Source: JAXDMK01 sp963765955
GTDB lineage: Bacteria > Actinomycetota > Acidimicrobiia > Acidimicrobiales > AC-14
Reading direction: 5' to 3'
Assembly (NCBI GenBank): GCA_963765955.1
Contig: CAVXYA010000010.1
Span: forward strand, 310,001 to 374,000
DNA: 64,000 bases
Part shown: in pieces, positions 52,532 to 60,800 of the stretch
How the letters are laid out: every line of letters begins with the position of its first letter
Numbering within the stretch: position 1 is the first letter of the stretch
Made by a program: the position numbers and the translations under genes
Notes under the pieces: generated by a model
The model's database searches: none
Told to the model about the DNA's origin: nothing
What the model saw: the letters and a program-made list of their open reading frames with translations, nothing else

Positions 52532-52548
52532 GGTATCAGTTCGATACC
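52532..52548 (+). promoter_or_regulatory. operator-like palindrome of the Phd/Doc-like pair
   Basis: The arms ggtatc and gatacc flank agttc, 10 bases before the antitoxin ATG. Auto-repression by the antitoxin or the complex is likely. Its arms share gatac with the MazEF operator at 23948-23961. Confidence 0.5.
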
Positions 52549-52558
52549 ATCTGACTGC

Positions 52559-52762
52559 ATGGCGATGACGCTGCGGCTGACCGAAGACGAGCAGGCGGCC
52601 CTCCGGGAGCGGGCCGACTTGGAGGGTGTGTCCATGCAGGAGGCGGTCCGGCGGGCGGTTCGCGACTACGTCAGCCGGGGCCACCACCGGGACCGGGTGT
52701 CGGCCGCTGCCAAGCGGGTGATGGACGCCCATGCCGATGCCCTCGATCGCCTTGGCCGATGA
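52559..52762 (+). CDS. antitoxin of the Doc-like pair
   Basis: This 67-residue protein starts at ATG 52559. It reads AMTLRLTEDEQAALRERADLEGVSMQEAVRRAVRDYVSR, a ribbon-helix-helix domain, followed by a basic helix that would contact the toxin. Its 3' end overlaps the Doc gene by 32 bases. The combination of a ribbon-helix-helix antitoxin with a Doc toxin is common in actinobacteria, although the classical partner Phd has a different fold. Confidence 0.85.
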   Translation: MAMTLRLTEDEQAALRERADLEGVSMQEAVRRAVRDYVSRGHHRDRVSAAAKRVMDAHADALDRLGR

Positions 52763-53150
52763 GGGCGAGGTCGAGTACCTCGATGTCGACGACCTGATCG
52801 CCCTGGCCACTGCCGTCCTCGGCCATCCGCCGCCGGTCCGGGACGCCGGCCTTCTCGGGGCGGCGGCGGCGCGGCCGCAGACGACCGTCGGCGGCAACGA
52901 CGCCTACCCCGACATGTGGTCGAAAGGCGCGGCCCTGATGCAATCCATCGTCAAGAACCATGCCCTCGTCGACGGGAACAAACGGTTCGGGTGGTTGGCG
53001 ACGGCCGTGGTCCTCGAGATCAACGGCGTCGACACCACGTCGGCGTCGAACGACGCGGTGTACGACCTCGTCATCGACGTCGCCGCCGGCGACCACAAGG
53101 TCGACGAGATCGCCGCCCGACTCCGCGACATGCTCAGCGGCGCCACCTGA
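52731..53150 (+). CDS. Doc-type Fic-domain toxin
   Basis: This 139-residue protein starts at ATG 52731 (a second ATG follows two codons later). It has the compact Doc fold with LIALATAVLGHPPPVRDAGLLGAAAARP and the Fic motif HALVDGNKRFGWLATAVVLEING. The HALVDGNKR variant of HxFx[DE]GNxxR is that of Doc proteins, which phosphorylate elongation factor Tu rather than AMPylate. The overlap with the antitoxin gene supports a working toxin-antitoxin module. Its 3' end overlaps the next gene on the opposite strand by 17 bases. Confidence 0.9.
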   Translation: MPMPSIALADEGEVEYLDVDDLIALATAVLGHPPPVRDAGLLGAAAARPQTTVGGNDAYPDMWSKGAALMQSIVKNHALVDGNKRFGWLATAVVLEINGVDTTSASNDAVYDLVIDVAAGDHKVDEIAARLRDMLSGAT

Positions 53151-53673
53151 CCGAACTCCGGGACCGGGGTACCCATCGGGTCTCGCCGGGCGTGCGGCGG
53201 GCCACCTGCCGGGGGCGGGACCGGCGACCACGGGCACCCGGCGGCACGTCCCACCAGTCGCCCTGCGGGTCGAGCGCGAGACGGGTGCTTCGCATGAGCG
53301 TGTCGTCGCAGGCGATCCAGTCGACGAGGTGGATCCCGTAGCCGCCCGCCAACAACCTGGCTCGGGCGAAGGCGACGGCGAGCGCGGCCGGCGGCGGCCC
53401 CTCCTCCACTGGCTCGTCGGAGAACGCCACCGCCGCCGCGGCATCGGTTCCGAGGTGCTCGATGCACGCCCGCAGGGCGGTCTCGGGCGGGTCGGTGCGG
53501 CGGGTGTGGGCCAGGCCCAGCAACCGCCCACGCTCGTCGGCGAAGGCGACGAGGAGCCGGCGGGGGCCAAAAGCCCGCTGGTCGAGGGCGAACGACCACA
53601 CGTCTTTGCGCAGGTCGGTGTCGTCGGCGGGCGTGGCCAGGTAGCCCTCGACCACGATGAGGGAGTCGTCCAT
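53134..53673 (-). CDS. conserved hypothetical protein
   Basis: This 179-residue protein starts at the reverse-strand ATG 53673. It has VWSFALDQRAFGPRRLLVAFADERGRLLGLAHTRRTDPPETALRACIEHLG, then LAVAFARARLLAGGYGIHLVDWIACDDTLMRSTRL. These strands and helices suggest an alpha/beta domain, reminiscent of JAB/RadC-like folds in the middle, without a clear metal motif. The C-terminus is basic and overlaps the convergent Doc gene by 17 bases, so the true end may be earlier. Function is unknown. About 120 bases upstream hold no gene. Confidence 0.65.
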   Translation of the reverse strand: MDDSLIVVEGYLATPADDTDLRKDVWSFALDQRAFGPRRLLVAFADERGRLLGLAHTRRTDPPETALRACIEHLGTDAAAAVAFSDEPVEEGPPPAALAVAFARARLLAGGYGIHLVDWIACDDTLMRSTRLALDPQGDWWDVPPGARGRRSRPRQVARRTPGETRWVPRSRSSVRWRR

Positions 53674-53793
53674 GACTGTCCTTCGAGCTGTGAGCAGCCG
53701 AGCGCCGCTCGCGTGCGTCGTGGGACCTGTTCGGTCGAGCCGCCGAGCCGCCGGACGAGACCATAGGCCCCAGGTGAGACAACGAGCCGGCCA

Positions 53794-55258
53794 TCAGCCC
53801 GGGATCCACCCCCGGTCGACGACGGCGGCGCGAAACCGCTGGTAGCTGGCCTCGAGGGCGTCGGTCTCGACGTCGTCGGGGTCGATCTCCTCGCCGGTGG
53901 CCGACATGGCCGAGGTGGCGGCCGCCAGGTCGGGATGAAGGGTGCCGGCGGCGGCCAGGATGCACGCGCCCCGCGCCGTGGTGGCCCCAGGCACGGCCAG
54001 CACCGGCCAGCCGAGGACGGTCGCCCGGATGCGGTTCCACACCGCGCTGCCGCTTCCACCACCTACCACCACGACAGGCGGTCGGACAGCAGCGCCGAGA
54101 GTCGCCAGCCGTTCGTAGGCCAGCCGTTCCACGAAGGCAACGCCCTCCAAGGCGGCCCGCACCCGATCCGACTCGTCAGAGGGCTCGCCGACCACGAAAC
54201 CCTCGGCGTCCGACACGGCGAAGGGGAAACGCTCGCCCCGTCCGACCAGCGGGTAGGCCACGCACCCGCACGGGCCGTTGCGGGCCGCGAGATCGTCGAG
54301 CGCAGCCGGGTCGCGGCCCGGGAACCAGGCCGCCAGGACCTGGGCGCCGGTGCTGGACGCCGCCACCCGGAAGCCACCACCCGTCCGGATGGCGGTGGCT
54401 GTACACCGCCCCCGTCGGGTCGACCACCAGCTCCCGACTGGCTCCCTTGAGGACGAGGGTCGAACCCAGGACGGACACGAACCGGCCCGGCTCACCGGCC
54501 CCCGCCGCCAGCTGGGCGGCGCAGGCGTCGGTCATCCCCAGCCGCACCTCGCACCCCGCCGGCAGACCGGTCGCCGCAGCCGCGTCCGAGCACACCACGC
54601 CCGCCAGTTCCGTCGGCCGCCGCACCTCAGGGAGCAGCCCCGAGGGGATGTCGAGCGCGGCCATGGCCTCCCCCGCCCATTCCTGGCGGACCAGGTCGTA
54701 GCCGCTCTTGAGGGCGTGGCTCCAGTCGGTAGGGACAGGCCCACCTCCGGCTCCCACCAGCCGCCGCACCACGACGTCGGAAGCGTGGGCCAGGCCCGCA
54801 ATCGCCGAGCCGCCGCCGGCCGACCCCGACAGGAGCCAAGCCCACTTGGGCAGTCCGAACGACGGCTGCATGCGCAGCCCGAGGCCGGCCCACCGCGCCT
54901 CGGCCGCGGTCTGGGCCACGTCGGCCTCGTCGACCGCCCGCTGGTCGGCGTAGGTGAGCGCCGGCCCGATCGGCTCCCCGCCGCGGTCGAGCCCGACGAC
55001 CGTCCCCGACGTGGCGCACACGCACACCGCCACCACCCTCGGGTTGCCGTCCTCCGATACCAGCTCGTCGGTGACCTCCCGGAGGACCCCCGCCACCGCC
55101 GGCCACCACGAGCGTGGGTCCTGCTCCGACCACCCCGGCCGGGGCGACGTGGGCGCCGGCAGCGGACGGTGGGCCTCGGCGCGCACTTGTCCGTGGGCAT
55201 CGGCGGCCAGCGCCCGCACGTCGGCCGTGGCCATGTCGACACCGACGACCAGGTCCAC
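53794..55258 (-). CDS. FGGY-family carbohydrate kinase, frameshifted
   Basis: It starts at the reverse-strand ATG 55258 (DLVVGVDMATADVRALAAD). The first lobe has GWSEQDPRSWWPA, CVCATSGTVVGLD and DWSHALKSGYDLV; the second begins LGMTDACAAQLAAGAGEPGRFVSVLGSTLVLKG. At about 54370 the frame changes to ASSTGAQVLAAWFPGRDPAALDD. It goes on to VVVGGGSGSAVWNRIRATVLGWPV, the adenosine motif. Substrate is not fixed by sequence; xylulose- or ribulose-type sugars are typical. The break is probably a one-base error in ggtggcggcg. Confidence 0.87.
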
Positions 55259-55285
55259 GACGATGAGGTCAGGCGGAGCGACGGA

Positions 55286-56231
55286 TCACGGCACCAGGCA
55301 CGCCGAGCAGATGGCGGCGACGTGGCGGTCGTCGGTGCCGCAGCACCCGCCGAGCACAGTGAGTTGCGGATGGGCTCTCCGCAGCCGGGCGTAGTCGCGC
55401 GCCCAGCTCGTCGGGGTCACCGTCGTCGAGGTCCTCGGCCTCGTCCAGCTCGGCGTGGCTGCGGCGGGAGGCGTTGGCCCGCATCCCCCGGATCCGCTGC
55501 ACCCAGGGCTCCTCGACGGCCAGGTCGTCCTCGAAGTGGCTCGGGTGGGCGCAGTTGACCATGTAGTACGCCGGCCCCCCGCCGGTGGCGTCGTCGACCT
55601 CGGCCACCGCCTCACCCAGCGTTTGGCCCGACGGAAGGCGGCCGTCGGTCTCGACGGTGAACGAGATCACCACCGGCATGCCGACCGCCTGGGCGGCGCG
55701 GACCACCCCGATGGCCTCGCCGGTGTGGGTCATGGTGACAGCTGTCACCAGGTCGGCCGCGGTCCCGGCGAACGTCCCGATCTGCTCGGCGTGGTAGCGC
55801 TCGGCCTCGTCGGGCGTCATGAGCGCCTCCGGGCTGTAGCCGTCGCCCCGCGGCCCGACACAGCCGCTGATCACGAACGGCGCCCCCGCCTCCCGCTCGT
55901 AGTCGGCCCGGAGGTCGGCCAGCAGGTCGATCGCCCGCCGGTTCAGCCGGTCGAGGGCGGCGGTGTCGTAGCCCAGCCTGGCCGCCCAGTCGGGGTTGGC
56001 CCGCCACGTGGCCGACTCACCCACGAAGCCCACCCCGGCCCCGGCGGCGATGGCCGTGTGACGCAGGAAGTACCGGCGCAGGCGCTCGGCGCCCTCCTCC
56101 GAGTCGAGCAGGGCGAACGCGGCGAACAACGGCAGGTCCACGCCCTCCAGGAAGATGAGCACCGTCTCCAAGCCGCTGTCGGTGAGGAAGACGTCGCCGT
56201 CGAGTTGGGGGAGCCGATCGCGGTACAACAT
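55286..56231 (-). CDS. homocysteine S-methyltransferase family protein, frameshifted
   Basis: It starts at the reverse-strand ATG 56231 (LYRDRLPQLDGDVFLTDSGLETVLIFLEG). The barrel shows GVGFVGESATWRANPDWAARLG, VISGCVGPRGDGY, VVISFTVETDGRLPSG and YMVNCAHPSHF with the first zinc Cys. At about 55408 the frame changes to RDYARLRRAHPQLTVLGGCCGTDDRHVAAI, which carries the remaining zinc Cys pair. Members methylate homocysteine using S-methylmethionine or related donors. It is divergent from the FAD oxidoreductase and lies 27 bases downstream-side from the FGGY kinase start. Confidence 0.88.
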
Positions 56232-56317
56232 CACGCACCTCCACGACATGGGGCGTCCGAGAACGGACAATGATCGCGGCTCGGGCCACACCACGCATGG
56301 CGTGCCACGATCGAAGC

Positions 56318-57730
56318 GTGTCCCGCCCCCACCCGGTGCTGGCCGGGCCCGTGCTGGCCGACCTCGTCGACGCCATGGGACCGGACCGCGTGCTCACCGC
56401 TCCCGACGACACCGCTCCCTTCTGCGTCGACTGGTCGGGCCGGTTCCGAGGCGCCACGCCCGCGGTCGTCCGCCCGGCGACGGTCGAGCAGGTGGCCGCG
56501 GTGGTCGCGGTCTGCCGGCGCCACCACCTCGCCCTCACGCTGCAAGGCGGGAACACCGGCCTGGTCGGAGGATCGGTCCCCCTCGCGGGCGAGGTGGTCC
56601 TCAGCCTGCGGGGTCTCGACCAGGTCGGCCCGGTGGCGGACGGTTCGGGCCAGGTGACGGTGGCCGCGGGAGTCACCCTGGCTGCACTCCACGGGGCGGC
56701 CCAGGCCGCCAGCTGGGCCTACGGCGTGGACTTCGCCAGCCGTGACCGGGCCACCATCGGGGGGACCATCGCCACCAACGCCGGTGGCCTGCGGGTGCTT
56801 CGCCACGGCGACACTCGGGCCCAGGTGCTGGGCATAGAGGCGGTGCTCGGCGACGGTTCCGTCGTGTCCCACCTGGACGGGCTGGTCAAGGACAACACCG
56901 GCTACCACCTGCCCTCCCTCCTCTGCGGCAGCGAGGGGACCCTCGGGATCGTCACCGCAGCTCGCCTACGGCTGGTTCCGGCGGCCACCGAACGGGCGAC
57001 GGCCCTGCTCGCCTTCGACACCGTCGACCCCGCCCTCGTCGCCGCTCTCGACCTCCGCCGCCACGTCCCGTCCCTCGACGCGGCCGAGCTGATGCTGGCC
57101 GCCGGGATCGACCTGGTGTGCCGGGTGACCGGCCGACCCCCGCCGACCGGCTCGCCCCACGCCGCCTACCTGCTGGTCGAGGCCGCCGGTCAATCGAGCC
57201 CGGCCGCCGAGCTGGCCGCCGGGATCGACAGCCTGGCCGCGGTCTCCGAGATCGTCGTGGCCGACGATGCGGTGTCCGCCGCCGCCCTCTGGCGCTACCG
57301 GGAGGACCACAGCGCGGTGATCAACACTCTCGGACCGCCCCACAAGCTCGACGTCTCCCTCCCGGCCGATCGACTGGCAGCGTTCGTCGACGAGGTGCCG
57401 GCGGTGGTGGCCGGTGTCGACGCCGGCGCCCGGACCTGGATGTGGGGCCATGCCGCCGACGGGAACGTCCACGTGAACGTGACCGGCATCGACGCGGCCG
57501 ACGACCGGGTGGACGATGCGGTGCTGCGCGTCGTCGCTCGTCTGGGCGGCAGCATCAGCGCCGAGCACGGGATCGGCGCGGCCAAGCGGGCGTGGCTCCA
57601 CCTGAACCGCAGCCCGTCCGAAATCGACGCCTTCCGTGCCCTCAAGCGGGCCCTCGACCCCGACGCCATCCTCAATCCCGGCGTCCTTCTGCCGCCCACG
57701 GCCGCCACATCACCGGTCGCCAAGCCGTAG
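56318..57730 (+). CDS. FAD-linked oxidoreductase (GlcD/lactate dehydrogenase-like)
   Basis: I chose GTG 56318 because family similarity begins there (SRPHPVLAGPVLADLVDAMG). The protein of 470 residues has the PCMH-type FAD domain: LTLQGGNTGLVGGSVPLAG, VTVAAGVTLAALHGAAQ, ATIGGTIATNAGGLRVLRHGDTR and SEGTLGIVTAARLRL. The C-terminal cap has WGHAADGNVHVNV and SISAEHGIGAAKRAWL with its conserved His residues. Family members oxidise 2-hydroxyacids such as glycolate, D-lactate or 2-hydroxyglutarate, passing electrons to quinone. The substrate cannot be named. Confidence 0.92.
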   Translation: MSRPHPVLAGPVLADLVDAMGPDRVLTAPDDTAPFCVDWSGRFRGATPAVVRPATVEQVAAVVAVCRRHHLALTLQGGNTGLVGGSVPLAGEVVLSLRGLDQVGPVADGSGQVTVAAGVTLAALHGAAQAASWAYGVDFASRDRATIGGTIATNAGGLRVLRHGDTRAQVLGIEAVLGDGSVVSHLDGLVKDNTGYHLPSLLCGSEGTLGIVTAARLRLVPAATERATALLAFDTVDPALVAALDLRRHVPSLDAAELMLAAGIDLVCRVTGRPPPTGSPHAAYLLVEAAGQSSPAAELAAGIDSLAAVSEIVVADDAVSAAALWRYREDHSAVINTLGPPHKLDVSLPADRLAAFVDEVPAVVAGVDAGARTWMWGHAADGNVHVNVTGIDAADDRVDDAVLRVVARLGGSISAEHGIGAAKRAWLHLNRSPSEIDAFRALKRALDPDAILNPGVLLPPTAATSPVAKP

Positions 57731-57858
57731 GCGAGGCGGTTTCCCGACCTGCGTCCGCCGGGTATGCCGGGCCAGGTGGAGTGACGGCTGGGAGGCGCCC
57801 GACGACGCCGGGCAGGTCGCTTCATCGACCAGTCGAACTGGTGCTCGGCTAGATCGCC

Positions 57859-57894
57859 GTTGCGGCGCCCGGCGCTGGGGGCGGGCGCCGCAAC
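57859..57894. terminator. bidirectional terminator between convergent genes
   Basis: Perfect 12-base arms gttgcggcgccc and gggcgccgcaac flank a 12-base loop, in the 239-base gap between the FAD oxidoreductase and the NuoF-like gene. The plus-strand side is followed by ggtgtt. Nothing else in the gap is recognisable, apart from a short palindrome accagtcgaactggt near 57826. Confidence 0.7.
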
Positions 57895-57969
57895 GGTGTT
57901 CTCCACCACTCCCGGGCGGGCGCCTACCTCGGCCGGGGGCCGGCCGCCGGGTGACCGTGCCCGGGCGGA

Positions 57970-59421
57970 CTACCCGGCGGTGCGGAGGACGACCGGCTCG
58001 TAGTGGGCGCCAGCCAGCCACGGCGGCGAGACCGCCTGGTAGAACTCGACGGGCACCGTTCCCGAGTCCCACTTGTTGTAGCTCCAGTCCATCTGCTTCT
58101 GACGATGGCGCTCGTCGAGGATGGCCACGCCGCCATTGATGTCCACCAGCTCGGCGATGAGCTCAGGCTCGCACGGCGGCAGCTTGAGGGCGGCGTGAGC
58201 CGCGAACTCCTCGGGGAAGTGCTTGATGATGCTGCCCAGCACCACCTGCTGCTGAGTGGCGAGGAAGCAGCGCGACCGGTCGGCGACCGTGGTCAGCCGG
58301 TGACGGACCACGTCGTAGTCGTGCTTGCGGCCCTCCTCGGACGCCAGCCGGGCCAGCGACTTCGACAGGGTGATGCCGTCGAGCTTGCAGGGCGAGCACT
58401 GCCCGCAGGACTCCACCGCCAGGAAGCGGGCCACGCCCGCGGCCACCGCGGTCATGTCGGTCTCGTCGTCGAACACGATGAAGCCGGCCGACCCGAGGCC
58501 GCTGCCGATGGCGACCAGGCTCTCGTAGTTCACCGGCGTGTCGAGGCCGTCGGCGGTGATGATCCCGTTGGCCACCCCCGACAGCACGGCCTTGATCGTG
58601 CGCCCCGGCCGGGGCCCGCCCCCGATCAGCTCGATGACCTCCCGCAAGGGGGTCCCCATCTGCACCTCGCCCACGCCATGGCGCTGGGTGCGCCCGGTGA
58701 CGGTGCAGACGATGGTGCCGGGCGACTCCTTGGTGCCCATGGTGCGGAACCAGTCCGGCCCCCGGCCGACGATGCGGGCCACGTTGGCCAGCGTCTCGAC
58801 GTTGTTGACCAGGGCCGGCTCGCTGGGGGCATCGTCGGGAAGAGGGCCCCGGCGCAGGCCCCGGCGGAAGGTGGGGACGATGCGGGGGAAGGGCCAGCGG
58901 CCGTCGATGGTCTCCAGCAGGGCGCTCTCCTCCCCGTAGAGGTACTCGTCGGGGCCCTCGAAGACGACCAGCTCCACGCCCTCGTTCCAACCGGCGACCT
59001 CGACGTCGTCGATGGCCTCCCGCACCCGGTCGATCTCGCCCTCGAACGCCTCCTTGGTGGCGATCACCACCAGGTCGGCGCCCACCGCCCGGGCCGCGAT
59101 GAGGGCGCCCTCGAGCACCACGTAGGGGTTGCGGCGCAGGATGGTGCGGTCCTTGAACGTGCCCGGCTCGCCCTCGGCGGCGTTGACGATGACCGTGGAC
59201 GGGGCGGTGGGCGAGTGGTTGGCGGCCACCGTCTCCCACTTGCGCCCGGTGGGGAAGCCGGCCCCGCCCCGGCCCCGCAGGCCGGAGGCAAGAACCCTTT
59301 CGATGATCGCCGCCGGCGTCATGGTCCTGGCCGCCTCGATCCCGGTGCCACCTCCCCGGGTGAGGTACTCCTCGAGGGACATGATCGGGCTCGGGTACAG
59401 CACCCGGTGGACGAGCGTCAT
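57970..59421 (-). CDS. orphan NuoF-like NADH-binding flavoprotein
   Basis: This 483-residue protein starts at the reverse-strand ATG 59421. It has GLRGRGGAGFPTGRKW for FMN/NADH binding, NAAEGEPGTFKDRTILRRNPY, the SLBB-like segment VGEVQMGTPLREVIELIGGG, and ESCGQCSPCKLDG with a further Cys (RSRCFLATQQ) for the 4Fe-4S cluster. NuoF is normally next to nuoE and nuoG, but no other complex I gene is here. So it may belong to a formate dehydrogenase- or hydrogenase-like complex, or act alone. It is divergent from a CBS protein with a shared palindrome between them. Confidence 0.88.
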   Translation of the reverse strand: MTLVHRVLYPSPIMSLEEYLTRGGGTGIEAARTMTPAAIIERVLASGLRGRGGAGFPTGRKWETVAANHSPTAPSTVIVNAAEGEPGTFKDRTILRRNPYVVLEGALIAARAVGADLVVIATKEAFEGEIDRVREAIDDVEVAGWNEGVELVVFEGPDEYLYGEESALLETIDGRWPFPRIVPTFRRGLRRGPLPDDAPSEPALVNNVETLANVARIVGRGPDWFRTMGTKESPGTIVCTVTGRTQRHGVGEVQMGTPLREVIELIGGGPRPGRTIKAVLSGVANGIITADGLDTPVNYESLVAIGSGLGSAGFIVFDDETDMTAVAAGVARFLAVESCGQCSPCKLDGITLSKSLARLASEEGRKHDYDVVRHRLTTVADRSRCFLATQQQVVLGSIIKHFPEEFAAHAALKLPPCEPELIAELVDINGGVAILDERHRQKQMDWSYNKWDSGTVPVEFYQAVSPPWLAGAHYEPVVLRTAG

Positions 59422-59441
59422 AGCAGAAGTGTACCGCCTCG

Positions 59442-59465
59442 TTGTGAATGTGTTCACGTTCACAA
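59442..59465. promoter_or_regulatory. operator-like inverted repeat between the NuoF-like and CBS genes
   Basis: The arms ttgtgaa and ttcacaa are separated by 10 bases, and the inner part again reads gtgaatgtgttcac. It lies 20 bases from the NuoF-like start in an AT-richer stretch. The form resembles CRP/FNR-type sites; the actual factor is unknown. Confidence 0.5.
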
Positions 59466-59519
59466 AGTCCTGCCGCTCGGGGCGCTACGCTCGGGGGGAC
59501 GAAGCTGCGAGGAGACCGC

Positions 59520-59915
59520 ATGGAGATCGGACCGCTGACGACACGGGCAGTCCTGACTGTCAAGGAGGACGACAGCCTTCGGGATGCCGCCGTCGGGATG
59601 GTCGAACGGGGCGTGGGCTCGGCGGTGGTGCTGGTCGACCGCAAGCCGGTGGGCATCGTGACCGACCGCGACGTGATGCGGGCCTACGCCCAGGGCACCG
59701 ACGGCTCGACGCGGAACGTTGCCGACTACCTGTCGCGGCGACTGCTGACGGCGCCGGCGACGATGTCGGTGCGGGAAGCGGCCCAGATCATGCGCGACCG
59801 GGGGTTCCGCCACCTGGTGGTGGTCGACGACGCCGGCGCCCTGGTCGGCGTGTTCTCCATGCGCGACCTGGTGGTCGGACTCCTCCAGGAGATCCAGGCC
59901 ACCGCTTCCGCCTGA
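59520..59915 (+). CDS. CBS-domain pair protein
   Basis: This 131-residue protein starts at ATG 59520, preceded by gaggaga. It consists of two CBS motifs: VKEDDSLRDAAVGMVERGVGSAVVLVDRKPVGIVTDRDVM and MSVREAAQIMRDRGFRHLVVVDDAGALVGVFSMRDLV. Such pairs bind adenine nucleotides and sense energy or redox state. The divergence from an NADH-binding NuoF-like gene and the shared palindrome suggest common control. Confidence 0.92.
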   Translation: MEIGPLTTRAVLTVKEDDSLRDAAVGMVERGVGSAVVLVDRKPVGIVTDRDVMRAYAQGTDGSTRNVADYLSRRLLTAPATMSVREAAQIMRDRGFRHLVVVDDAGALVGVFSMRDLVVGLLQEIQATASA

Positions 59916-59940
59916 CCGGCCCTTTCCCCGGTGGGCCTCG

Positions 59941-60625
59941 TCAGGAGGGGCCGACGTGCGCTGAGCGGTGTCGGCGACCGACCGGCGCCGGGTGTTCGGA
60001 CTCGGAAAGGCGCAGGTGGATGCCGATGGCGACGCTCGTGAGCGCCGCCCACAGGCACCAGAGTGAGATGAAGGCCGTCTGGCTGAGCCAGGCCAGGCCT
60101 CCGGCGACGGCCAGGTTGGCGAGCCCGTACCACCGCACCCGACGAAGGCTCGAGACGAGCAGCGGGCCGCACGTGGCAACTACGTAGAGCGCGACGAGGA
60201 GGCCGCCGTGCCACAGGGCGACGGAGTACTCCACGTGCAGGCTCCGGACGTGGGCGTCGATGGGCCCTCGCACCACGGCGTACATCAGCGACACCGACAC
60301 ACCCGCCCCGATGAGGGTGAACCAGGCCAGGCGCCGACGTCTCTCGGGCGGCTCGAGGGCACCGCACCGCCACCGGTACCAGCACCGGCAGCACGCCGAA
60401 GGCGATCGTGAGATAGACCCCGAGCGCGGTTCGCCAGGCGTCCTCTGACACGTGGCCCTGGAGACCCAGCCACACGACCGCTTCGACGAGTTGGTGGGCG
60501 GCGAGGACCACCGGGAGGGACGCCAGCCAGAACTCCGCCGGCCGCTTCACGTGGCGGATGCCGTCGAGACCGATGGCGCCGACGACGACGCCGGCCAGGA
60601 CGTCCGCCTGGGGCGAGAAGCACAT
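59941..60625 (-). CDS. DUF6629-like membrane protein, frameshifted
   Basis: It starts at the reverse-strand ATG 60625 (CFSPQADVLAGVVVGAIGLDGIRHV). Hydrophobic segments follow: LASLPVVLAAHQLVEAVVWLGLQGHV and ALGVYLTIAFGVLPVLVPVAV. At about 60365 the frame changes to LEPPERRRRLAWFTLIGAGVSVSLMYAVV, with the last segments ending at 59941. The opening CFSP and the AHQ.vEa.vW motif are hallmarks of the family. Together about six membrane helices are expected. Function is unknown. The break lies at a gcggtgcggtgccc repeat and is probably an error. Confidence 0.78.
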
Positions 60626-60800
60626 CAGCTGCTCGGAAAGAATCGGCTCACGCGGCCCATCCCCTCACCGTCGAGGTGGAGTCAGGCCGTGGTTTCGAGC
60701 AGTGGCTCCGACGTCGATTGTACGTCCGACCTCACGTTAAGGGGTCGCGATTTCGACGTCCGTCCCCCTCCTGCCGCCGCGCGGGGACCAGACTGGGGAC

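Noticed and set aside
53794..53794. An operon linking the FGGY kinase to the RhaD-type aldolase at 45-47 kb as a rhamnose pathway
   Set aside because: The genes are 7 kb apart with unrelated genes between them, on opposite strands, and no isomerase or transporter is near either one.
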